Part shown: positions 43,201 to 51,200 of the stretch, in pieces
How the letters are laid out: each line of letters starts with the position of its first letter
Position numbering within the stretch: position 1 is the stretch's first letter
Assembly: GCA_016713245.1 (NCBI GenBank)
Contig: JADJPM010000001.1
Location: forward strand, 62,001-126,000
Source of the DNA: Verrucomicrobiaceae bacterium
GTDB taxonomy: Bacteria > Verrucomicrobiota > Verrucomicrobiia > Verrucomicrobiales > Verrucomicrobiaceae
DNA length: 64,000 bases
Direction of reading: 5' to 3'
Translations under genes and position numbers: made by a program
Notes under the pieces: model-generated
What the model saw: only the letters and a program-made list of their open reading frames with translations
Database searches by the model: none
Told to the model about the DNA's origin: nothing

Positions 43201-44362
43201 TTGTGCCACCATTGCCAAGCTCACCATCCAGATTTCTCCCCCATGCATACAGCTCGCCATCACGGGTGACCGCTAGCACATGGTTGCTCCCCACGGAAAA
43301 CGAAGCCACATATTCCAAGACCAAGCCAGTGACAGCCACGGGCACAGTGCTGGACGTGGTGTTTCCCGTTCCCAACTGCCCAAAATCGTTAGCCCCCCAG
43401 GCGAATAGCTGGCCGTCTTCTGTCCGCACCACGGTGAAACCTTTTCCGCCCTTCGCCTCGACCACTTTTTTGTTGTAAAGCGCATCCCCAAGTTGGGTCA
43501 TGGTCACTGGCAGCGGCGATGGATTTGAAACACCAATCCCTGTCGTGGTGCCATTTCCTAGTTGTCCATCTACATTGCTTCCCCATGCATAGACCCTGCC
43601 ATCCGAAGTGACGGCGAGGCTGTGATCGCTCCCTGCCCCCACGGCCACCACCCTTTGCATCGAAAGAGCACCAGACATGTCGATGGGGACGGGAGCGTCG
43701 CTATCGCTAGCTTGGCCGACACCTCGTCCCAGGCTGCCGTAGTCACCGCGACCCCAGGCATAGACCCTGCCTTCATGGGTCAAAGCCAGAGATTGTGATT
43801 CTCCGCTCGCGAGGGCCGTGACGACCTTTCCATCCAGATACACGGACCGTTTGATCTCCGTCGGCTGATCCGTGTCGGGGATGCCACCCAGGCCCAATTG
43901 CCCATTATCATTTTTACCCCATGCAAAGATGGCGCTGGTCACAGGAGGCGTGGACACTCCCACTGAGAAGACACAATCGGTGCGTACTTCATCGCTGTTG
44001 AGCCGGGCATAAACGATGATGTTGTAATACCCTGCATCGAGCGCCGCACCCGAAGGCAGGCTTGGTTGCGCGGGTGTTCCTTGCCACCGCCAGGTACTGT
44101 TGCTCGTCGTGACCTGCGTCGGCAGGATGGCGGATCCCGTGCCTCCCCAGCTGTTTCCGTTCCAGTATTTTCCATCGCTGTAGCGCAGCAGGTAGAGCTT
44201 GATGTTGCCAGAGAGGCTGCCTTCGTATCTGCCCTCAATGCCCGAAAGGCCACTGATGATCGTCAGATGAGTCGGCGTCTCGATAAATATTTCCACAGGA
44301 TCACAAGATGTCAGCACCAAGGGCAGCAGCAGAGCCAGCAGGCGGCAGAGGGATGACCTCAT
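40205..44362 (-). CDS. Large outer-surface lipoprotein with RCC1 and delta-60 repeats
   Basis: About 1385 residues. A lipoprotein signal (MRSSLCRLLALLLPLVLTSC) precedes an RCC1-type propeller (about 140-490, repeated AWG-N-GQLG-G units such as AWGKNDNGQLGLG), a choice-of-anchor-D/ASH-like domain (about 540-665), a run of delta-60 repeats (about 667-1030, repeated LLGGAFT-like and ILVGGEFT units), a second ASH-like domain (about 1128-1237) and a C-terminus with TNLEKYARNLDP-like Ca-binding and verrucomicrobial sorting-type segments. Likely a surface display or adhesion protein. The frame is open to 45214, but that part overlaps the sigma gene and looks non-coding; the lipobox start at 44362 is preferred, 44419 is possible. 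Divergent from the ECF sigma gene. Confidence 0.75.
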   Translation of the reverse strand: MRSSLCRLLALLLPLVLTSCDPVEIFIETPTHLTIISGLSGIEGRYEGSLSGNIKLYLLRYSDGKYWNGNSWGGTGSAILPTQVTTSNSTWRWQGTPAQPSLPSGAALDAGYYNIIVYARLNSDEVRTDCVFSVGVSTPPVTSAIFAWGKNDNGQLGLGGIPDTDQPTEIKRSVYLDGKVVTALASGESQSLALTHEGRVYAWGRGDYGSLGRGVGQASDSDAPVPIDMSGALSMQRVVAVGAGSDHSLAVTSDGRVYAWGSNVDGQLGNGTTTGIGVSNPSPLPVTMTQLGDALYNKKVVEAKGGKGFTVVRTEDGQLFAWGANDFGQLGTGNTTSSTVPVAVTGLVLEYVASFSVGSNHVLAVTRDGELYAWGRNLDGELGNGGTSNQLTPLRVGTTGSLNGKLIASAAAGSTHSLALDREGKVHAWGAGEIGNGNGDTALQTSPVQLGGGLSGKTVTLASANPFGYGIDRASLAVTDQNEIYAWGRNYNFQLAGACPVNSSALVPARAVKFDPVLTEGRKVQQLVCGKKSAYMLRSPPPILEPEIEVEAQGAALADGTGPGVDFGAQSYGASSPVYFTVRNTGKSDLAELDATIDGPHASDYSVIFAQPPLAPGSSTGFYVSFKPNPNASPAPTSHTATLHIVSNDADEGSFEIPLTGTGYPAGKPEAGFNAGANDHIITTAVQPNGDILLGGAFTTLQPVGTAPPQQRGRIGRLHADGTLDTSFHPNANARVHVISVQRDGKILVGGEFTAFAPNGGASVPRILLARLNANGTVDTGFVANVNGLVRCILPLPNGKILIGGQFTSVDNGSGAVTRHRIALLDENGMLDTGFNPSANGEVLTMALDAQRRLIVGGYFSNIGGATRYRLARLDSNGAADDFSPVSSSYVYAVAAEADGSVLVGGDFTEALPGGGTASNLLRVKPDGTLDNAFRPNPGYRIQGINVQADHSIIVSGSFASAQPAGDPTVTTRNRMARFFPDGSLDVLFHPDANGEVYGCALQADGRIIPAGSFTTLGGENCYGTARLSNNAVTDVLTVPSLSHIEWQRGGSAPQTVDVSFDLSTDAGITWTPLTGSISRTVTGWEMTGITLPSTGRVRARARAASGNHNGSSGLVEKISVFGEPPDVAVLKDGLPIVYGHSHDFGVVGTGSASSSIVLTIENNGGGPLSGLRGYSLVGSSQFSISGPASGTVVPGGSTTLSVLFQPRTTGIHAANLLLNSNDPDTPTFVILLSGSGGLPVTTWKQIHHGQTENTGTAADSATPANDGMTNLEKYARNLDPHVPATRQDTLTLSGSSSSPPPDSGEGEIASDAPVMHYQYSRNKLALADVLFQVEWSDTLAANDWHTDDVTEEILTDDGQQQEVKASIPVGSSSRRFVRLKMTRR

Positions 44363-44500
44363 CCACGAGCACGTAGGTGTGACAAAAGACGTGGAGGGGC
44401 TTGGTGGCAGCAGTTTCATGAGATGAAGAAGGTGTGTGTTGCCTTCCTTTCCCGCCGGGCGCAGAGTTGTTACCATCGCCCCAAACTTTTTGCCGCTCCG

Positions 44501-45238
44501 ATGGCCTCGCCTGACAAAACTAGCGCCTCCCCATTCCCCACCACCAGTTGGACGCTGATCCAGAAGGTGCAAAAAGGCAGCGCCGCAGACGCGGCAAAGG
44601 CCATGGAGTCCCTCTGCCGCCAGTACTGGTATGCCATCTATGCCTTTGCCCGCCGTCACGGATTCAGCGCCCCGGATGCCGAAGACATGACGCAGACCTT
44701 CTTTCAGCGCCTCATCGCCAGTGATACGCTCCAGGCCGCCCGCGAAGAAAAAGGCCGCCTGCGCACTTTCATGCTCTCTTTGCTGAAAAAGGTCATCAGC
44801 AACCATCTGCGGCATCACCGCGCCGAAAAACGCGGAGGTTTCCACGCTGCCACCCTCTCGCTCGACGACCTCCAGGCCGAGGATCGCTACCAGCACGAGC
44901 CCTCGGACCTTGCCAACCCCGAATCCCTCTTTGACCGCGCCTGGGCCGCACGCCTTCTCTGCGCTGCCGAGGAAAAACTGCGCCAAGACTTCGAAAAGGC
45001 CGATAACCTCGATTCCTTCGACCAGCTCCGCGAATTCCTCCCCCTCGGCGACAACGCCACGCCGTATGCCGAAGCCGCCGGCCGTCTTGGCATCGCCGAA
45101 GGCACGCTGCGCCTGCAAATCCACCGCATGAGAAAACGCTACGGTAAATGCATTGAGGAAGAAATTGTGCAGACCGTGAGTGACCCTGACGATGTGAAAG
45201 CCGAACTGGCGCACCTCCTCGCCGTGATCGGGAGGTAA
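44501..45238 (+). CDS. ECF-type sigma factor of the PVC 'TTSW' kind
   Basis: A 245-residue sigma factor: N-terminal FPTTSWTLIQKVQKG, region 2 with LCRQYWYAIYAFARRHGFSA and DAEDMTQTFFQRLI, and region 4 with PYAEAAGRLGIAEGTLRLQI. The TTSW-type N-terminus is typical of ECF-like sigma factors in Planctomycetes and Verrucomicrobia that often sit beside Ser/Thr kinases. Here the kinase is convergent, with one base between stops, and the lipoprotein gene is divergent, so the three may share regulation. Start at ATG 44501 was preferred to 44423. Confidence 0.83.
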   Translation: MASPDKTSASPFPTTSWTLIQKVQKGSAADAAKAMESLCRQYWYAIYAFARRHGFSAPDAEDMTQTFFQRLIASDTLQAAREEKGRLRTFMLSLLKKVISNHLRHHRAEKRGGFHAATLSLDDLQAEDRYQHEPSDLANPESLFDRAWAARLLCAAEEKLRQDFEKADNLDSFDQLREFLPLGDNATPYAEAAGRLGIAEGTLRLQIHRMRKRYGKCIEEEIVQTVSDPDDVKAELAHLLAVIGR

Positions 45239-45239
45239 C

Positions 45240-48182
45240 TCAGGGCGCGGCGTCCAGAGGCTGCAGCTCGACCTTCTTTACCAAAACGCCCTTCATGAAC
45301 ACGAGCGTCCACTCCCCCTCACTCAGGGTGTCATCGGTCGCCGTGCCCGCGAAGGTTCCGTTCAGCGTCGCATTGAGTTGGTTGCCGATCATGCGCAATT
45401 CCAACGTGCGCTCAGCCATGCGGTCTGGCTCCGCAGGCAAAATGACATGCTGGAGAGCCGCGCTGCGCCCATCGGGCTTGAGACGATTCAGGTGGAGCTG
45501 GTTGACTTTATCGATCACGCAGTAACCCAGCCGCACTTTACCTTCCATTCTTTCCCTGGCGTTCAGCATCAGCCCTTGCGAGTCTTGCAAGACGTAGGTC
45601 ACCCGCACCGCCGCATTCTTGGTGCCGGGAGGCAGCAGTCGTAGGCCGCTGATTTCCCGTTGAGTCGTGACGCCATTCGAGGAGCGGACCCAGCCATTGG
45701 CCGCAAAATCCCCCGCAGCCAACTTTGGCCCCAGCCAGTCCGTCCACGCCGATGCATCTACTGCGGTGCCCTCATCCACCTTCCCGGCGCCGCTGACTTC
45801 GCGCACGGTGATTTTGTGATAGGTCACGGGGCGACTGGTGCGGAGCCCCAGGTGCAACTCATCCCTCAGCCTGGTCTGCTCATCGATGCTCAGGCTTTTG
45901 AAGCTGCCCTTCCAACTGACCACTTCTTTGTCGTCGAGAAAGGCCCGCATCAAATCACGGCGCACCTCGACGCGAGAGCGATAGCGACGCCCGCTCTCGA
46001 TGCCGCCGGGCAGCGGTTTGGTCGTAGTCGTCTGACGGCCGATGGTCAGTCCATCGAGCACCTCAAAACCAGCGAGAGGCTGCGACTCTGCACCTGCGCC
46101 CCAAAGGAGGCTGAAATTGCGGGCGGAAGCCGAGAGAATCTGGCCCAACGTTCGTCCAGTGGCTGCGGAGGCCGTGAATTCGATCTCGAAATCATATTCT
46201 TCCGGCGGCTGGTAGGGGAGCTGAAGTCTAAGAGATTCCTTGCCAGCCGTGGTTTGGTCTCCTGCTGCCACCGAGAGCCCGTTGGCAGATTGGCTCCACT
46301 TGCCTACCACGGCGTCACGACTCGGATCGACGAGTGCGAGGAGGTCGATGGTCTTGGCCGACACAGATGATGTCGTCGCAGTTCCCGCATCCACTCTTCC
46401 TGTGCCGGTGATCTCGCGCACGGTGATTTTGTGAAACGTCGTCTGCCGCACAGCGCGGATGCCAAGGTGACCGTCGTCTCGGAGGCGGCTCGGCGGATCG
46501 AGGGCGAGTCGCTGCAGTTTGCCGCTCCAGTTCACGATCTCCTTGTCATCGAGAAATCCGCGCAGCGAGCCTGCACGCACCTCCACGCGAGAGCGGTAGC
46601 GGCGGCCATTCACAAGTTCACCGTCCATGTGCTTTGAAACCTCGGAAGGAGTGCTTGTCGCCTTGCTTTCAAACATTTCAAAACCGATCATGGGCTCACT
46701 CGTCCGGCCTCCGTTGATGATCCAACTGAACATGCGTGATTGCGCTGCGATCATCTGCCCTAAGGACTGCGTGCCTGTGGTCGGCGTGAACTCGATCTCG
46801 AAGTCGTATTCTTCCGGTGGCTGATACGGCAACTGGAGTCGCGGAACACCTTCACTTGTCGTCCCGATGCCTTTTTTCACGAGCCCGTCGGGGGTGCGCT
46901 CCCAGTCACCTGCGACCACGTCGCGCTTCAAATCGACGAGCGCGAGGAGGTCGATCTCTTTGCCTTTTGGGGATGCGGAAGACACCGGCGCGCTCGGATT
47001 GGAATTCTCGCCCACTTTGTTCGGCGGCTGAGGCTGCGTGGGGGGAACGGTCACCGAGGCAGTGTCGGTGGTGAGACTCGCCTGAGGTTTGGGTTTGCCG
47101 CCGAGTAGAAGAAACCCAGCCGCACCGAGCACGGCCACGATGCCGCCGATGGAGAGCCACATCTTGGCGGGTGATTGTTTCTTCGGCGGTGCTTTGGCCT
47201 TCGGCGCAGCATCGGCTTTTTGAGCGGGCGCACGCTGCGGCGTGGGCTTCTGCGGGATCTGAGTCGCGGAAACGATGCCCGTGCCGTCATCTTTGGGTTG
47301 GGGCGTGGTCAGGATGACATCAAGCGCGTGGCGCACCTCCGTCGCGCTCTGGTAGCGTTCCTCGCGGTCCTGCTCCATCGCCTTGCAGATGATCTCGTCG
47401 AAGCGCACGTCGCTGCCGATGCCTTTTTGAGAGGGCAGCTTGAACATGCCGCGCGGCACTTCGCCGGTGAGCATCTGGTAGAGCATCACGCCCACGGCGT
47501 AGAGATCCGCGCGATGATCCGCCACCATGCCGGGGCTGAGCACCTCGGGCGCCACATAGTCTGGCGTGCCCATCGCCGTGCCCGTCCGCGTCAGGCCGCT
47601 GGTCTGCGCAGGATCATGCATCTTCGCCAGTCCGAAGTCCGCCACTTTGATGTGGCCTTCCTGGTCGATGAGAATGTTCGCCGGTTTGATGTCGCGGTGG
47701 ATCACGCCGCGCTTGTGCGCATAGGCCAGCGCATCACACACATGCGCCGTGATCGCCAGCGCATGCTCACCGCTCAGTCTGCCGCTTCCCTGGATCATCT
47801 TTTGCACATCGGTGCCATCGACGAACTCCATGATGAAGTAGAGCAGACCGTCCGGCGTCTCGCCGAAATCATACACACTCACGATCGCCGGGTGATTCAT
47901 CGCCGCCATCGTCTGCGCCTCGTTTTGAAAGCGCTCGGCGAACTTGAACTCATCATCCGCCATCCCCAGCGGCAGGATCTTGATCGCCACCAGCCGCTTC
48001 AGCGACTTCTGCCGCGCTTTGTAAACCGCGCCCATCCCGCCGCGCCCCAGAATCTCCAGCACCTCGTATTGGGGCAGCATCGCCTGCATTTCCTCCACTG
48101 AGGGTGCCTGCCAGCCGACGGGGGCAGGACGCGAGCCATTCGGCGGTGGCGTCAAAATCGTCGGCTGTTCTTCGGGGGACAT
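45240..48182 (-). CDS. Ser/Thr protein kinase with transmembrane helix and repeated extracellular domains
   Basis: A 980-residue receptor-type kinase. Kinase domain 40-290: GRGGMGAVYKA, catalytic K68, HRDIKPANIL (162-171), DFG (182-184), GTPDYVAPE. A Pro/Lys-rich linker leads to one transmembrane helix (342-361). Outside, two similar domains start with LQLPYQPPEEYDFEIEFT at about 448 and 653 (jelly-roll/concanavalin-like), and a more divergent third follows (about 860-980). It would phosphorylate cytoplasmic partners in response to an extracellular ligand. The gene converges on the TTSW sigma gene. The frame is open to 48260; ATG 48182 is preferred. Confidence 0.88.
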   Translation of the reverse strand: MSPEEQPTILTPPPNGSRPAPVGWQAPSVEEMQAMLPQYEVLEILGRGGMGAVYKARQKSLKRLVAIKILPLGMADDEFKFAERFQNEAQTMAAMNHPAIVSVYDFGETPDGLLYFIMEFVDGTDVQKMIQGSGRLSGEHALAITAHVCDALAYAHKRGVIHRDIKPANILIDQEGHIKVADFGLAKMHDPAQTSGLTRTGTAMGTPDYVAPEVLSPGMVADHRADLYAVGVMLYQMLTGEVPRGMFKLPSQKGIGSDVRFDEIICKAMEQDREERYQSATEVRHALDVILTTPQPKDDGTGIVSATQIPQKPTPQRAPAQKADAAPKAKAPPKKQSPAKMWLSIGGIVAVLGAAGFLLLGGKPKPQASLTTDTASVTVPPTQPQPPNKVGENSNPSAPVSSASPKGKEIDLLALVDLKRDVVAGDWERTPDGLVKKGIGTTSEGVPRLQLPYQPPEEYDFEIEFTPTTGTQSLGQMIAAQSRMFSWIINGGRTSEPMIGFEMFESKATSTPSEVSKHMDGELVNGRRYRSRVEVRAGSLRGFLDDKEIVNWSGKLQRLALDPPSRLRDDGHLGIRAVRQTTFHKITVREITGTGRVDAGTATTSSVSAKTIDLLALVDPSRDAVVGKWSQSANGLSVAAGDQTTAGKESLRLQLPYQPPEEYDFEIEFTASAATGRTLGQILSASARNFSLLWGAGAESQPLAGFEVLDGLTIGRQTTTTKPLPGGIESGRRYRSRVEVRRDLMRAFLDDKEVVSWKGSFKSLSIDEQTRLRDELHLGLRTSRPVTYHKITVREVSGAGKVDEGTAVDASAWTDWLGPKLAAGDFAANGWVRSSNGVTTQREISGLRLLPPGTKNAAVRVTYVLQDSQGLMLNARERMEGKVRLGYCVIDKVNQLHLNRLKPDGRSAALQHVILPAEPDRMAERTLELRMIGNQLNATLNGTFAGTATDDTLSEGEWTLVFMKGVLVKKVELQPLDAAP

Positions 48183-48295
48183 TCGAGGCCGGATTAGAGC
48201 CAGTGAGCCTAAATCGGCAAGCGCGAGGTGCATTTCAGGCATGACACCGTGCATGCGCACCTGCTAGCCTGCGCCGTTCATCCCGTATTCCCACC

Positions 48296-51200
48296 ATGCG
48301 CCGCCCACTCTCTCTTCTGGCTCTCTGCTCTCTGCTCTCCGCCCTCTGCCATGCGGAGCCCGTCTCTCTCTTCGACGGCAAAACGCTCGAAAGCTGGGAC
48401 TTTGATCCCGCCATGTGGCGGGTCGAGGACGGCGTCATCACCGGCGGCTCCACGACGGAGAAGATCAAAAAGAACGACTTCATCAGCACGAAGAAGTCGT
48501 ATCAAAACTTCGAGCTGAAGCTCAAAATCAAGGTCAGCGGCGATCCGAAGACCGGCATGCTCAATAGCGGCATCCAGATCCGCAGCGTGCGGGCCGATGG
48601 CGGCGCGATGAGCGGTTACCAGATCGATTGCGGCGCGGGTTGGTTCGGCAAAATCTACGACGAGCACCGCCGCAACAAAGTCATCTGGGCACCCACGCCC
48701 GAGCAGCAGGCCGCGCTCGACAAGGCCATCGACGTCTTCGGCTGGAACGAATACCGCATCCGCGCCGAGGGGCCGCGCATCCAGACCTGGATCAACGGCG
48801 TCCTCTGCATCGACTACACCGAGACCGATCCGAACATCGCCCTCGACGGCCACATCGCCCCGCAGGTGCACAGCGGCGGCGTTTGCCTCGTGCAGGTCAA
48901 AGACGTGACCATCGAAGAACTCCCCGCCACACCCGGAATCCCGACTTGGGAAAAAGTCGGTCACCCGAAGCCCAAAGCCGCCTTTCAGAACGAAAAGGGC
49001 AAAAAACGCGACACCTCCTACAACGACGTGCAAGGCACCGCCAAGAGCGCCGCCGAGCAGCAAAAGCTCTTCCACCTTCCCGAAGGCTACGAAATCGAAC
49101 TCGTCGTGCAGGAGAGCGAAGGACTCGGCAAATTCGTCAGCGTTTATTTCGACCAACGCGGCCGCCTGTGGACGCAGACCGCGCTCGAGTATCCCGTCGA
49201 TTCGAATGAAAACCCCGCCGCCGCCGAGGCGGTGTATGCGGGCAAGGGCAAGGACAAGGTGCTCGTCTATCCGCGGGAGTCTTTGAATGGAAAGATTCCC
49301 GCGGGCGGACTCACCAACGGCACCGTCTTCGCCGACGGACTCGCCATCCCGCTCGGCATCCTGCCTTGGGGCAATGGCGACACCTGCTACGTCCAGCACG
49401 GCCACGATTTGAAGCTCTACAAAGACACGAACGGCGACGGCAAGGCGGACACCTTCGACGTCGTGCTCACCGGCTTCGGCGTGCAGGACTCGCATCTCTT
49501 TCCGCATCAGTTCACGCGGGCACCCGGCGGCTGGATCTGGATGGCGCAGGGCCTTTTCAACAACAGCAAAGTCCACAAACCCGGCAGCGATGTCGTCGTC
49601 GATTGGCCCAAGTGCAGCATGGCCCGCATGCGACCCGATGGCAGCGAGTTTGAAGTCATCAGCACCGGCCCGAACAACATCTGGGGCCTCGTCATCACCG
49701 GCGAAGGCGAGACCTTCATCCAGGAGGCGAACGACTACGGCTACCCCGTCATGCCCTTCCACGAATACGCCTACTACCCCGGCGGCATGGAGGCCCTCAA
49801 GAAGAGCTACCAGCCCGATTTCCCGCCCCAGACCGACGTGCGCATGGGCGGCACCGGCTTGAGCGGCCTCGCGCTCATCGAATCAGGTTCGCTCTCGCCA
49901 GCCGAAGTTGGAGTGAAGGCTTCAGCCGATGCTGGGACCGCTGAGGGTCGCCTAAAGGCTGGACTCCAACCCACCTACTCGATGGCCGTCGCCAATCCCA
50001 TCATCTCGAAGATCCAAACCCTCGCCATGCATCGCGACGGCGCGTATTGGAAGCTCGCCCAGCTCCCCGACCTCATCACCTGCGACGATCCCTTCTTCCG
50101 CCCCGTCGCCCTCACCAACGGCCCCGATGGCTGCATCTACATTGTCGATTGGTACAACAAGATCATCTCCCACAACGAGGTGCCACGTGCCCATCCGGAT
50201 CGTGACAAGACGCGGGGACGCATCTGGCGGGTGAAAACCAAAGCCGCGAAGACCGAAGTGGCTGATTTCACGAAGATGAGCACCGAGGAACTGGTTGCGA
50301 TGTTGGGCACGGAGCCTGTCGCAAAGGCGCACCTTGTATGGCAAACTTTAGCTGATCGTTTTGAGAAACTGCCCTTAAACACCGCCAACCGGCTATATGG
50401 TGTGCGAAGTAAGGATGACACACAGGAAATGGAGAAGGAGGGCAGGTTCATCAAAGCTCTGGAGGATTGCATCAAGGGAATTGGTAGTGGTGACACCAGA
50501 AAAGTGAGCGCTCTTTGGATTTGGGCTTCAATCCGGCGCCCTATGGACATGACAAGGCTGAGCAGTGCTAGTCCGAGTGTCCGCAAAGCAATACTAGACC
50601 CTACTCGCCGGAAACCAAACTTCATCAGCCGAATGGATGAGGCGCAATTAATGGCGCTTATAAACGACTCATCGCCAGAGGTCCGGCAGCTCTTGGTACA
50701 TAAAATCGCAGCGTGGTTCGAAACTGAAATACGAGGGAACACTTATCTGGGCGATAAGCTGCTACCCAAACCTAACCAAATCACATTTCAGATACTGGGT
50801 AATCTCCTCGCCTTCGCCAAACCCAGTCTCACCAACGGCCCCACCATCCAATCCTCCCGTGGCACGAAACAGATCCCCGTGCGCGAGGCCTACGACCGCG
50901 AGTTCGAGCGCTTCCTCGTCCGCATGTTCCTGGAGCGTCATCCCGATGTCGTCGCGAAGTTCCTCGACTCCGAAGCCGCCGCGAAACTGCCCGTCGAGGC
51001 CCGCGTGCTCGCCTCGCTCGCGTTGGAGCCGAAGGCCAGCGCCTCCCGCGTCGCCAAACTGCTCCCGCAGCTCGACCGCGCCCCGAATGACGAAGAACTC
51101 CTCCGCCTCGCCCAGTTTCCCGCCGAGCCCGGCGTTGGCGAAGCCCTCCAAGCGCTTCTCACCCACGAAAAATCCCGCGCCGCCGTCGCCGAGAAGCTCG

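Noticed and set aside
44363..45214. N-terminal extension of the RCC1/delta-60 lipoprotein frame
   Set aside because: Opposite the sigma-factor gene; a lipoprotein signal starts cleanly at 44362.
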